Shown here piece after piece: positions 1 to 13,417 of a stretch of 64,000 bases of DNA (its first letter is position 1; the number at the start of each line of letters is the position of its first letter). Under the pieces are notes generated by a model. That model was not told the DNA's origin, ran no database searches, and was given only the letters and a program-made list of their open reading frames with translations. This DNA is from Marchantia polymorpha subsp. ruderalis (lineage: Eukaryota > Streptophyta > Marchantiopsida > Marchantiales > Marchantiaceae), in contig AP031356.1 in the NCBI GenBank assembly GCA_037833965.1, positions 12,546,501 through 12,610,500 of the forward strand. The letters are read 5' to 3'. The position numbers and the translations under genes were made by a program.

Positions 1-2035
1 GTATTGGTCTTTCTAGTTGAACATGAATGATGACAGAATAATATGTTGCATGGTTTTTGCTTAAAGAATAATAACCCAATGAAATGCACTGATAACTTGG
101 TATATCCCTTCTCTTGTGCAGATAGTTGTCTGCTTAGTGATACACACACCAAACATAAAAGCATCCATAGCAAACATCCAACCAGAACAGTGGAAGTGAT
201 AGAACAAAGCTGGAAGTCCGTTGCATATAATGTTTTAAGGAGTATAAGAACTCTCTTCATAAACCTAGCTCAGTTGTGAAGGATTCCTGAAGTTGTGTGC
301 AAAATGTACAATGGTCGTTTATCCAGGTTCCTCCATCGATGTAGGACCACAATGAGGCCATGAGATTCTGTTCATGTCTTGAAGCCATAAAAGTCAAGAA
401 TTTGAGTGAAACAAATCTCACGTCGCGTAAATGGTTTTCTGCTGATTTGATGGAAATAATTTTACATTAATCAAAGTAGAGCTTACCTTAAAAATTCAGA
501 CTTAGTTTTACAATTACAACAAACCTTAAAATCAGAAACAACTGAGTAACTGACTCTTGGATGAAAGGGCGTGGATATTTGCAGAGAAAAAAAAAAGCTT
601 AGTTACTACTAATCGAGGTAATATTAAATTTTCTGTCTTACCCTTTGACTGGTTCCAATGCTTCATAAGAGAAATCACATTTTTCAGAGACAATGTTTGT
701 TTCTATCCTCACCCAGTTGATTCGAGTTTGAGAGTCAATGGACATAAGTATGACTTGTTTTTCATCGTAACCACCAAACTGATTGTGAAGACTCATTTTC
801 TCAGATGTATCTCAAGCTTTGTTTTTGGAGACCTGATTACTGAAAGCTCGTGTTTCTTTGTATTTTGCTTTCTCAAACACATAATGTTGAACGGATCTAA
901 ACCACAAGTTTGGCTGTATAAATTATTCCTTCTGATACCAACAAATAAACAACTGTAGCAACGTAGTGCCTTAGTGAGGTGAAATACGAGCTTTAACTAC
1001 ATACAAAACGTTGAGAGAGGTTTGACTGGGCTTTCTACTGTAGTCCACATAGATTCCGGGAGGAATAAATCATGACAAATTGTACCTGTACCAGGATATA
1101 GTGACAGCATGTTAACCAAGTCCTGAACATCACCACTAGAGACACCAAGTAATTTGACAAAAGGGATGGAAAGACATCTGTGAGAGCTGGTGCATGTCTT
1201 GCCATATCCACGCGTGCCCATCTACTTAGGATGGCACCTTCTGCTGACGCAAAGAATTTCGAGTTTGCCATTCGCGAGCGCTCGGTCCAGATGCTTTGCC
1301 TCCACGTAGTCTCACAAGCTCTAGATTCCAGCCGCGACAGCTACATGTCCTACCTGTAATTCATGGTCTAAGGCTCATACACATGCGAGTGCCTTCCATT
1401 TCTCGGTTTGTGCATTCTTCATGACACGGGTTTTCACTAACTTGCGCAATACCCAACACTCGAGTTCGTCCACGTACGTGGGAAATTTCCATTTTCTCCA
1501 GTGATCCTGGTTCATTCGTCGTCCGATTCACAGGTGGGAATTTTTCTTCAGAGACGAGTGCTTAAGTGCTTAATTAGCACTCGTTACATGGTCACAAAAA
1601 AATTGTCCAGACGGCGATAACCTCTGAAAGTGTCCAATTCATATAATGCAGGAAAGCTTCCAATCAACTCTGTGCCTTCCGATCAAACCGATAGATGAAA
1701 CTCTTGTGAAAACAATCGGCAAAGTATCAGCTTCAAAAACTTTAATGACTTAATGTACAAGGAGGTAGCTTTCACTGACCTTTAGATCAGCCCATGAAGG
1801 GCTCTGAAATTCTACACGCTAATCCGTTGGCCGACCTAAAAGTAAATATCTTGCATTGAGGGCGAGATCATCCTACAATTCGACAACCAGGCCTGGATTC
1901 TAGCAACTCTTCACTTTTCTTTTGCTCATGTCCAAATTACTTAATGTCTTCGCGATTGAGATGCTGGAACTCCACAAACCGTAAACAACGGTCTCCAATA
2001 TGAAAAGACGCCAACGTCCTCATTTACAATGTGGC
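1..2035. other. Left flank downstream of PRL1, with one weak candidate exon
   Basis: No gene is recognised here. The right part (about 1,500-2,035) should hold the 3' UTR of PRL1. On the minus strand, 1,092-1,177 could be a coding exon. It is preceded by CTCTCACAG, closed by a GTACAG donor, and reads C-L-S-I-P-F-V-K-L-L-G-V-S-S-G-D-V followed by Q-D-L-V-N-M-L-S-L-Y-P-G. No family was recognised, and no partner exon with matching phase was found convincingly on either side. A plus-strand open frame at 557-958 looks like chance because its composition is not gene-like. Confidence 0.25.
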
Positions 2036-5000
2036 CTAAAATCTGCGCATCTCTTTTGGAGGCTTGAAGTGGATAGGATGGGTTTCCGGAGTTGCTTTGT
2101 CATCTTCCCTCCACATTTTAATCGTCTTGTCAGCTTCACATGTAACCAGGCGACTTCCGGTAACATCAAAGCCCAGAGCGTAGATCCCGGCTTCACTATC
2201 CAAAGACCCTGCAGACAAAACATAGAGCGTGACCGCATTTAGTGCTCCGTTCACTCGCTGAAGACAACATAATCCCTGTTGAACAAATCCATGGAGCTTT
2301 CTTTGGATTCTCATCTGCCACTGAAATAATCTGGGTGATTATAATTCTCACCTGGCTGTACAACAGTGTGGGCTTGCTGGAAATTATGACCACTCTTCCA
2401 GTCCCAGAACCATAAGCTGCCATTGTCACCTGTGCATTGAGCATAATGGAACAGTAAAATAATCCGCCTTAATTTTGAAAAGGGATGGTTCATTTCAAGA
2501 CAAATACGACCTATTACCACATTTAGTATGTATATTACATTTACGTTCACTGTGCATTGCAAGTTGCCAAAAGCACACCATTTACTGACCATACTTAAAT
2601 CAAAAATTAAACAAATGACGTAAGGTTCGGACCTGCTGAGCAGAGAACATTATCTTCGTTAATCGCCATGCAGTTCACGATCGTCCTTTGCTGGGATCTG
2701 CATTACAATACCCACAATAATATTTATTCAACGATAATCATGAAGTGGTTACTTTTTTTTCTGTATGGCAAATTTGGGGCATCTCTTCCATGAGTCGAAT
2801 TATGTTCACCGAAAGGAACTTACAGCATGTTGTGGAGAAATTCCCCTTTCGGCAGTCGGAACTTCTTGATGTTATCTGCAGAAGCTGATGCGAACGTGTG
2901 CCTGCACGTGTCCAAAGTGAAATTAGACGCGAAGTTCGCTCGTATTACAAACCAAAGCAAACTTGACAGCGACAATTATACAGATTTTGACTGAGTGGAA
3001 ACAAAAAGGACATATAATTTGCTCGAATATTGCGCAATTCAACAGAAGCATTTCTACGCGGGCGATCTGTGATGACAAGCCTGCTTAACTGGAATATACG
3101 TATATATATGAAGTCTTCCCGGGATTGTTTCCTGAACACATTTTCCGCATACTAGGGTGTTCGGATACGATACATCGACCTCGCTAAAAGAAGTTGAAGC
3201 ACTTACTCGAAAGGATGCATGGCAAGGGCACGCACGGACTTCTTGTGGAAGGTCAACGTCGACATCGATTTTCCTGCAGACATTACGATCAAACAATTAA
3301 GAATCACATAGAGAATCAGTTCCTGGAGAAATGTAACCAAATTGAAAGACTGAAGTGGCCAAGAAAACAAAAGCTGCCCCTAAATAATGAAAAGCTCGAG
3401 AGAAGATCACAACGTGTGCAGGTAAGAGGACCTTCAGTGGGGATAGCAAAGACGGAAGGAAATAATACAAGCTCAACTAACAAGTTAGGTTGCTTGTATA
3501 ATCCGCCTGGTTCGATCATTTGATCAGCTCAGTCCCTCATAATGATTTGATAGAAGTTCACTAAGTACAAAGTAGAATAATTGGTAGATAAAGAAAAGCA
3601 TCGCAAAACCAGGGCGGAGGTTTTCTCTTGGCTGAGCTTCGTTGGCCCTCAATCCTAAAATAAACCCCTAAACCTGAAACTTTTGCTTCTAGGGTGTACC
3701 AACAGTGCTGGACCTGGGTTGCATAAAGGTTATACCAGTTTAACATTTTACCTGGTCACGACTACGTTAGAACAAAATCAGACTTCCTCAAACCATGTAA
3801 CAAATTTTCAAGCACAATATACAGTTCTCAAACTACAGGTATTGAGGCAAGTCAAAAAAATTAGCTTTACCTGCGGCTAAGTCCCATAGTTTGATTGTAG
3901 TATCATGAGAACCTGTAACAACTTGAGGATCCTGCACATCCGAATTCAGTATTACATATCGTTGTGCTGACTATGATGGCCAATCCAGTTCATTATTCAG
4001 GACACATGTAGCTGCCTTTTATTGACGGCCACGAGAATGCCTGAAGGCTTTGAATTTGGGGAAAAAATTGCACGCATAGAACTTTCTATATCCTAAATTC
4101 ATTGAACAGTTCTTTGTTTCATCCAGGAAATCAGAGAAAAAACAAATCGCGTTGGAGGCTAGTCATTACCGTCGCCTGAGTGATGATAGAGCAAACGGTA
4201 TTCTCGTGCCCAGATAGGGCAAATATTTGAGCCTTAGTTCGCATGTCCCAGACCTGCCGAAGGGCTTCAGAAAGTTAGAATTTCTCACGATCTTTTCAGC
4301 GGAACATATTTGCTTACATGTAATTTAAAGTTGAGTCCGAGAACTTACCCGACAGACAGAATCACGCCCACCAGTCAACAGCACATCTAGTGTTGGATGT
4401 AGAGACAAACAGTATACACCACTTAGATGTCCATGGTATGACCGGATAACCTGTTTATCCACACCATGCAACCAGTTACTGAACCGCAGTGTGATAACAA
4501 AGAGTTCACACAAAATTAGTGACGCCTTTACCCATCCCATAACTAGCCAACTATGCCATCAATCACATCGCAATATCCCAGAACCTTACTTCGGTTGAGA
4601 CTAGCAGACACTTTAATTACCACGGAGTCAGAGTGAAGCATATCTCTAGACACCCTCTGCAACTGCTTATAAACAAACTCACCTTATTGTACTCCAGGTC
4701 CCAACATTTGACTTGCTTGTCATCACCAGCCGAAAACAAGTAGGGGTGCCGGGGGCTTACAGCCAAACCTGCTCAGAGAAAGGAAAAATGAAGCAGAGAA
4801 GGCTCAAATTTTATGACAAAATAGATAATACGTCCAAAATGCAACAAACATCATTCACATCTCTGACCTCGGATCTGCTCGATATGTCCAGTTAGCGTCA
4901 GTTTAAGCTTTCCGGTAGCAGTTTCCCAGATCTGCAAAATTATCGCGGAAGACCGTAAAGCGTTACGAGCCAGCACCAGAACGATGATGAAAGAGTCAAA

Positions 5001-8000
5001 CAGGAGTTCAGCTTGTCGTGAAGGAAAGAGTGCCCAGGAGGTTTTCCACTCAAAACATCGGGAGTACATGACGAGAGATTTTATCTCCCTTAAGGGAAGA
5101 TCTAAACAGAACACAAGTACTCATGCAATGCTTCAGTAAAAAAGTAGAACATAAAAATAAACAGAAGACATGGCAGATGGTACCTACACGATACAAATGG
5201 TGAGAAGAAGAAAACCTATGTAAGGAAAGTGAAGATTCGTTCAACAGGAGGACTTTGGTTGCGCATAAAGCAAAAGGTTTCTTCACGAGTATCGAAAAGC
5301 AGGGGATGGAGTGGACACTGAACTCGGCTTTAGACAAGACGACATTCACAAGAAATGCTCTTACAAGAGGAAAAGTTACAGAAGAGAACGGATAAATCTC
5401 GGCTTAACAAAATATGGACGATGGATGAGTAGGTAGTGAGGACCCATCCCCAGAAGAGGACTCAATAAGATCGGGTACATCAGGTGTTTTGCCAACAAGA
5501 TCTCTAATGCGTTGGGATCTGTCAGCTGAGAATAGCAAGATGTCACTGACTCAGACAAACTAAGAAAAGAATACAAAGATGACGAAGACAAGGAAGGATC
5601 AAAAATCGGTAGAGACGTGGAGAATGTTCGATTTGACCTAATCCATGAAGGCATACAAGTTGTTGACAACCGAATCAATAAGATCGAAACGGGCCTTAGG
5701 AAGGTCAGATACATAACAGTGATCGATCGCAGTAAGGGTGGATGAGGCCACATTAAATTTTTGTCCAGTGAGCAGTTCACTGACGACAGAATCGTATTTA
5801 TGGAACCAGCTATGCAATCTAGATGGAAACTGATCATCAAACAACAAGAAAGCATCCTTCAGACCCTGTCGAATAAGGAATTTCTTAAACATCCCTCCAA
5901 GATTCAAAGTTAGAAATTCGTACCTTGATCGTTCGGTCAGCAGAGCCTGTACAGAACCATTCGTTTCCCGGATCAAACGCTAAGGATCTAACCCATCCGA
6001 GATGACCACTGATAACCTGGAAAAAAAAATGCTATGAGAAGCCTGTTTTGAAAGTGGTACGTGTCCTTAACCGAGCTAATATTACGCATAGTAGAGGAAA
6101 ATGTAAGAATAGTAGTTACATCCTCGACTAGAAGAAAGTCTCAGCGATCATATAATTCTGAAGCCTTGCGGCGAGGAAAACTTCAACATGTTTTCACAAG
6201 TAGCAACATCTGTTACAAGTACTCCATGCCATGGAACTTTGCCGTTACGCGACCATATGCATGAAAATAGGTCGATTACAACAGAAACCTCTTAATCAAA
6301 CCTGATTAGCACATACAGGCTGCTATCCTGGCGTTGTTTATGTTATCTGCAGAACGACTCAATCAGTTCTTTATTCTGTCCCTTACACGCATATATATTT
6401 TACATATATTTGTAAGTAAGTATGAATATCTATGTGTATATAACTTTGTAATTATATTATATTTAATTTAGTGATATATACAGTTCTGTACTCCTGTAGG
6501 TCTAGACATATAAAATGATGTACTTAACAAGTGCAAGATGTTTACAGCCTTACTACCCTGCTCTAGGAAAGCCCGTAGAAGGGTAGATGTACATACTCTG
6601 TAGTTGACCCAAGGTGGATGCCATGCTGGCTTAGGCCACTTACTGGGCAATCTCTTCATCACCGCCGCACTAGGCTGATAGCTGCGTTCACATATGAGCA
6701 AATTTCGTGTTATTCAACACCGTCAAGCGAGAATTCTATAAGTGAAAGAGTGGCCGAAAAGGTACATTCAACATGAAGGCAGAACTCGTAGTAATGCCAA
6801 AAGCCTAAAGTTGTGCTAGAAAACGAGAGGAGAGAGAGAAAAGAAAATGCAAAAGTATTATCCCACGATTATCCAAAACTCGGTGGTGTATTTTCTATAC
6901 ACAATTGATTTTTTTAACCACGGGAGAAGAGAACCGAGACAAAGTCATCAGTATTCAGCTCAGGCATCCAGCGAGATGATAAACGACTCTTCTTTCTTAA
7001 GGGAGATTAAGGACCTGCTGTAATGCCCAAGCTGATGCTCGAACTTTGATATAATCTAAAACCCAAAACTCAATTTACAGTACTGGTCTACTAAACATTA
7101 ATGATGTTAAAACAAACCGTTCAAATATAGCTCCACCAGTTGCTGGTTTGTAGTCTCCAGAAGCTCCTGGCCCTGGAGCCACAGAGGGCATGGCACGAGG
7201 TGGAACAGAGACAAGCTGTAACTCTGCTCCGGGCTCCGTGGTCTCCCTGTGACTTCCTGTATTTGCAAGAGTAATTACCATTGGTCTCGTCAGTTCGTCG
7301 GACTTAAGGAGCCATGTAGCTTCGTCTCTTAACGAAAATATTACTCAACTTCACATGAAGGTTAGCGGCCAACCTCTATTCCACAACGACATCGTTCTTA
7401 AAAATCTCAAAGCTAAGTAGCCGTCAATATGCTGAAGATAATTTGTCATAAAGCAGGAGCGTTGTCGATACTCAAACGCGCAAAGAAAACGGCCTTGAAA
7501 GCATGTCTACAAACCTCCAGAATTTGGTTGGCCGGAAGTTATAGAAAGGAGATGCTCCCCTCCATTTGCTGAAGGTAAGGCGGAGTTCATATCCCTAGGA
7601 GGCAGTGGAGTGACATTCATGACTGCCCCATACTCTGTACGAGTCTGCACATCCACAGGAGAGTAGCATTGGTGAGGTATGAAATTGGCAACTAGTATAA
7701 CATGAAGTAAATAATATACAGGGGCCTTTCTTCCACTGTGTTCAACGCTAGAAATATATCTTTCAGAGTATTGCCGAACAGTAGACAGTGGTTTCCTGTG
7801 TAAGTTTCAACGCACATAGTAGGGCTTCCATGTTCAATGAAAGAAGCAGAAAAATTGACCATTATAATATACGCATCTCCTGTATTCAGACAATCACAAT
7901 CGAGTCCAGAAACTTGAAGCCGTAGAGTGATCAACTACCGCCTTTGACGGAGAGCACGATGCAGAATTATAAAAACTAACACGAGCACATACAGTTCCAC

Positions 8001-9296
8001 ATCCGCTGCACCAAAGACAGAACTTGTACCTTGCAAGCGATCCTTATATTGCGACTGCCGTCCGAAGTCGAGAGTCATGAAAACAAACAAATCACCATCA
8101 GTGATGATAATCAGGAAAATCGGATGAATCAGGTGACAATCCAGAAGCTCTTCAAACGTAAAAGTAGCGACCAAACACACCTATCTAGACTACGTCATCT
8201 ACTTTTAAGTGAAAAACACATTCTGCGCATGCCCTTATTTGATGGTGAAATATAGCAAGAACATTGAAAAACAAAACATCGTAGTCCATACTTCCTGCAG
8301 CGGATTTCAAGCACTTAACTATGAGCCGTCAACTTGTGAGACAAGTGATCATAACCAAAACGAAGGAAACTCATTACTGATATCTTCAACAACAAATTCG
8401 AAATAACATGTTTAATCGAAGGTTGATAAATCATCCCTCCATTTCTGACTCAGCAGCACAAGGATAATTTGGCCGAAGTCCGGACCCGTAAACACTACCA
8501 AGTAATCCTCGATTAGGGTTTGTACTAAATCACGGGTATGCAGAAATTGTAGTTTGAATTTACTAATGCATCTCGGACCGGATCAAACCCTCTGAAAACT
8601 GGCAATCTTGCACGGTGTTCAGTCTCTAGCTTCATATATGTCTTGACCCCAAATTAAACCGTATATATAAAATCCACGTTACGACGATGTTTTTTCTCGA
8701 CAATGAGAATGAACGTCCAATACTTGGACTGTCCCCGTCTAGCTTGCTCGGGACTCACGAAAGATTATAACCACCACACACATTTTTTCATCGAAAAAAA
8801 ATTTGTGGAAGCCAACCCAACAACATGCACAGACTACTGTCGGTCCCGATGCGACTCGATGTAGACTATGAGCGTTCTTATTTTACTTGTCTTCTTTCCG
8901 TCAAAGTAATACGGACAATGACTTCGAAGATCCCCCAAGCAATGCGGGATTGGAGTTCAGCTGACAAGCAGAAAGAGGGTGAAGTGTAAAAATGTAAACA
9001 CTGGGCAATACTCTAGCCAGAGTGAGATCACCGGATGTGGCCCTAGAGAAAACCCCACACAGCTAAGATGACCTGAGCTACGATGTTCATTTACGTTGAC
9101 GTAGATTATCAACAGCACGTGAAAATATTACAGGATAGCACTGAGGGAATGCGACGCGCTACCTTTGAGAATTGGCATAAATACGATCGGCGTGCGAGGC
9201 GGCAAAAAGGTCAAAAGATCTCTTCAAAGATTTTAAAGTCAATTTTTTCAGACTTTGAGGTTCTATAAAATTCGTGGAACCCATAGTGGACGGCAT
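2036..9296 (-). CDS. PRL1: PRL1/PLRG1-type WD40 protein (NineTeen complex)
   Basis: PRL1 is a seven-bladed WD40 protein of the spliceosome-associated NTC/MAC complex in the nucleus. Coding exons, 5' to 3' on the minus strand: 9163-9296, 8030-8054, 7515-7644, 7118-7256, 6597-6681, 5924-6016, 4868-4931, 4683-4768, 4349-4450, 4170-4253, 3871-3931, 3207-3273, 2824-2901, 2633-2697, 2352-2429, 2036-2208. All junctions are GT-AG and keep phase, giving 487 codons plus stop, close to the ~486 residues of the plant family. The N-terminus shows [21 protein letters not shown]-type sequence. The WD repeats include [31 protein letters not shown] and [11 protein letters not shown], and the C-terminus ends PPKEMRRF. 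The start at 9,296 was chosen for length; an in-frame ATG four codons downstream is possible. The second coding exon is only 25 nt. The gene looks intact. Confidence 0.95.
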
Positions 9297-9827
9297 TTCG
9301 AAAAGTCTTCCGAGGCACAGTCTCCTCGACTCGAAGACTATCCAACTCCGTTCTCTCGGCTCCGGTCCCCAACCCTCTGGCAACTGGCACAAATCACCCG
9401 CTCCGATTCTTAAACCCCTGCTTCTTGCCCACGACCTCAAACCCCTTCCACTTCCACAATCCACTCAGCCTGTCCGGGCGCATTCTTCGAACCCACCGGC
9501 TGATCACACAACATTCGTTATCAGCTGGCTCGTCCTCGTCCCGAGATCAACAGCTCGCCCTCCGACGATCATTTCGCATCCTTCCCGCATGTCCAATCGG
9601 CCACAGCGCGGGCCTCCCAGGGCCAAATGTCCGGCAGCGCAGCTGCAAGCAAGCCTAGGTCTGCGCTGGCCATCGTCGTCTCGCGAGCCTCAGCCTCAGT
9701 CCCGCGCCATCTCCGAGCTCCTCCACTTTGGGGGACCCGTCGAATTTCCGAAACGCCCGAAGACTATGCCCCTCCAAAACCTCCCCAGCCCAGTGTAGCT
9801 GCCGGATGGCAGTAACAGACGAACATG
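9297..9827 (-). promoter_or_regulatory. GC-rich 5' region of PRL1
   Basis: A locally GC-rich block lies immediately upstream of the PRL1 start, in contrast to the AT-rich DNA on both sides. It is open in several frames on both strands, as expected for a GC-rich 5' UTR or promoter, and none of those frames resembles a protein. No TATA box was assigned. Confidence 0.5.
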
Positions 9828-12364
9828 TTAAAATCTAATTTGGATGACATGTTCGAGGATGTGTTCAATTTGTTTTTCCTTGGGCGAGAATAAGAAGGCC
9901 TGTCCTTTCGATCGAAATGATACACGGTAACTTTCTTGGTCTAAATTGTGATCTCGCACATTCAGCCTTTTATTGAATATTACTTGTGCTATGTAATCTA
10001 CCTGTGGTTCAATTTTATACCTAGTATGTAGTGATGTTTGGAAGCGTTGGTACATGTAGTTTGACTTACGTTATATCTTTGGTAGGAGTTCACACATTTC
10101 AAACTATTATTGATGAACATCACCAATCGGGTCATGAAGATTTATGTACATGAAATTGAGAGGTTGTTTCAGACTAAGCGTACGTTTGTTTTCAGGGCTA
10201 CTTCCACTTTCAACCTCGTGAAAAGACAGATTGCTAAACTCTCAACCCGTGAACTTTACTAGATTATTCAATTGTTGCACAACTATTGGATGATCGTGGG
10301 ATGAGTATTATGAGTTCATGTTTAAGCTCACTACAACTCTTATCCGATGATGTTTGTTTGTTGATGTTCTTTGCATTTTATGAATGCGTTCCGCAAGTTC
10401 ATCCTATGAAGACTTTTCTCTTCGTGTAAATTGAGGTCATGGACATGTAATTTTTTAAGGCCATATTTATTCTACATTAATCTGATACTCTCCGTGTTGA
10501 TCAGAATTGGTGTACAAATTCGTTTCCAAATTATTTCAATCACAATCTTGTTGACATGATTTGAGAAAACCTCATACAATCTTTCTTCTAACGCATGATG
10601 AAGTATTCTTTCTCAAGAAGCATTTGAGGTTGAGATTGAACTTATTATATTGATTCTAGCATCTGATATACATCAACATGAAACAACAAGTATATCATAG
10701 AAATGAATGAATCATATTGATAATATGAAACTTAGTATTATGAGTTTAGATAGCACCATACAAATACATTGTTGTTTTATTAAAAAACTATGTTCTCAAT
10801 TCTACAAGCGAAAAAATCATCATTCACACAAAAAGTTTAAAAATAAGCATCATTAAACTATCCTAAAAGTATACAAGTTTTCTAAATGCTTCAATTCACA
10901 TTATTTATGACATTTTGTTTGTTGAATTTGTTTCAAAATTTCTTGTATTAATTCCAATCGATTTCATAACTTATATTACAATATGAAATCAATTACATCA
11001 CCAAAAATATTCTTATATTTTTTTGTAATTCATTTCTTGAGAGAATTCTTATTTTGAAATTTTTCATTATTAATGAAATTTCATTTTTTAGTATCAATAA
11101 ATTTTATTTTTTATCATATACACTTTAACTATATTCTATTATTATTATTTCAAAATTGAAAAGCTCCCAAAGTAGTCTTTGGTAGATTCTGCGAGTTTCA
11201 TGACTCATGTGCACTCTAAGATTTTAACCTTAAAAAAGCATGAAGATATTTTTACAGTTTTTTATTAGTTTTATGAATCTTATGCTTTGCTTCTCTCCTC
11301 TCATATTTACTTCTCTTTCAAGTTTGTGATGTAAAACTCTCTTTCTACAATCTTTCCGTGCTTAATATTCTAGTTGGAAATCTTTTAATTTTTGTAAATT
11401 TTGTTTGCCAATTGCTTGTATAATGCCATGTCGTTTTATTGATATGAAGGCAAAACAAGACAGATAATTCATTCTCATGTGAAGAGTGAACTGAAATAAA
11501 ATCGTCGCAAACTAGTCCACATTGCACAAAGTCATTGAAAGCCCAGAAATGGAAGTGACACAATGCAAATCAAATGAAAGAAAATGAGTATGTCAAGCAT
11601 GTTGAGAATGAAGATGAGTACGCATTTACAACTTAACATGGATATTATTCTAAATTTTTGAATCATGGATTTTGAAATAACAAAGCACATGAAATATTGG
11701 AGAAAGTTATTTGACACATATGGATAAATTATATCACGCAATGTGAATTTGGATGATTATAATGTTTTGCAAGTTATTGAAATGGGTTGCATTGTTGTTG
11801 AAATGCTTGAAAGTTGATGTGTGGAGTGAAAATGATCACATCTTTCATGTGATCAAATTGCAAGTAAAATTATTCTCAATGAGCAAATTTATGGTTGGGG
11901 TATTCAAGATGAAATCAAATGTGGATGTATACACATTAAAAGCATCAAATGAAAATGTGCTTGGATTAGTACTATGTATAATACTCAACTTCAAAACTTG
12001 GTAAGTTTAGTACAATATTATACAGTATTATACATAATTGAATCTGTACAGTGATCTAACGCATAAGATGTTACATTTATTCGTTTAATCCTCATATACC
12101 TACATGTTTCTACCCTCACAAGCACTACTACGGCACTGAAATAACAAGCTCGAAGGTACACTGTGAAAGGTAGCGTGGGAAAAATCCACATACTGTCAAT
12201 GTGGGTTAATCTGAACTAGTCGTTTTTTTCCTGTAATCTATAATAAAAATGCATCAGTGAATAATGTAATCTACTATAGCAATTACAATTTTTTGGGGAT
12301 CTAAGGTGCAGATTTTCTAACAGATTCGTGCTGGCGAAATCCACACTCTATTAGGTGAAATGAT

Positions 12365-12812
12365 CTGGATTGCGATTTTGTGTTTGCTTTGAAATTATTA
12401 AAAGACAATGATTGATATGTATTTTAGTATCACACTATAGTAAAATCAGGTAAACTTCTCTCATCTTACATCAATCATAATTTTTTCAAATATCATTACA
12501 ATTCAAGGGTTTTTTTTCCTAATTTCTTACTTAGAATTTCATCAATCATTGTCACAGGTAAATAACTTTGTTTGTATAAATTATCAAATGCTTTTATTTT
12601 GCAATTTTGAAAGCTGATTTTTTCCGCTCGGTTTTTCAGTCCTTATGACGAACAGATTATGAACTTGTACTTTGATTGATTTCAAAAACGCAACCGATAA
12701 AGACAAGAACCGATATGTATCTGAGGCATGAAGTGACTATTTCTTGATGCCATATGATTTAATCTAGAAATCATGTACATAACCTTTTTCCTTCCCAAGC
12801 ATATTCCTAGAA
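12365..12812. repeat. Direct repeat, copy 1
   Basis: This copy starts with ATTGCGATTTTGTGTTTGCT and includes ATCACACTA-TAGTAAAATCAG, AATCATTGTCACAG and ATGCTTTTATTTTGCAATTT. It closes with a CCTTCCCAAGCATATTCCT-type block near 12,790. The same ordered landmarks recur in copy 2. The copies have diverged by many substitutions and small indels, so the duplication is old. Confidence 0.7.
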
Positions 12813-12834
12813 GTATGGATCTGAAGTAGTTAAT

Positions 12835-13167
12835 CTAGATTGCGATTTTGTGTTTGCTTTAAAATTATTTAAAAAAAATGCATGGCATAAAATTTTAATA
12901 TCACACTACTGTAAAATCAGATTAACTTAGCTCATCTTACATATCATAATCTTTGAAGATATCATTATAGATCATGGGCTTGTTACTCTAATTTTTTCCT
13001 CATAATCTCTTCAATCATTGTCACAGTTACATAGCTTTGTCCATATGGATTTTCAAATGCTTTTATTTTGCAATTTTGAAAGCTGATCCGCTGGAATATT
13101 CATACTTTTGATTAAATCCAAAAGATCATATACAGAACTGTTTTCCTTCCCAATCATTTGCCTGTAA
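12835..13167. repeat. Direct repeat, copy 2
   Basis: Second copy of the same unit, directly following the first with the same landmark order: ATTGCGATTTTGTGTTTGCT, ATCACACTA, AATCATTGTCACAG, ATGCTTTTATTTTGCAATTT, CTTCCCAATCATTTGCCTG. It is shorter than copy 1, having lost roughly 100 bp between the GAAAGCTGAT landmark and the final block. Confidence 0.7.
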
Positions 13168-13417
13168 GTATTTCATGCTATAAATCAGTTACTTTTGCTA
13201 GAAAGAGCACTAAAAGGTACAAGTCTTAGCAATTTTAGACAGTTGAGAGAAGAAATTCAATTAAAAATATCTTGTAAAATTGCACTCTTAGTTTAGGATT
13301 GAGTTTGCAAAACTTGGAGATTTGGATTGCCAATTTGTGTGGATTTCAATTGCATTTTTGGATTTCAATTAAAATTTGATATTTTGAATTTTGATTGCAA
13401 TTTCATATCGCCATCTA

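Larger units (their letters stand above)
9828..13417. other. AT-rich intergenic region
   Basis: No gene is recognised. A 75-codon minus-strand frame at 9,828-10,055 is charged and compositionally plausible (it ends in EHVIQIRF), but it matches no family I know and may be transposon debris. The right half contains the direct duplication listed separately. Confidence 0.5.

Noticed and set aside
9274-9798. 174-codon plus-strand open frame upstream of PRL1
   Set aside because: It lies in the GC-rich 5' region of PRL1, overlaps its first exon on the other strand, is Pro/Ser-rich without any motif, and several other frames are equally open.
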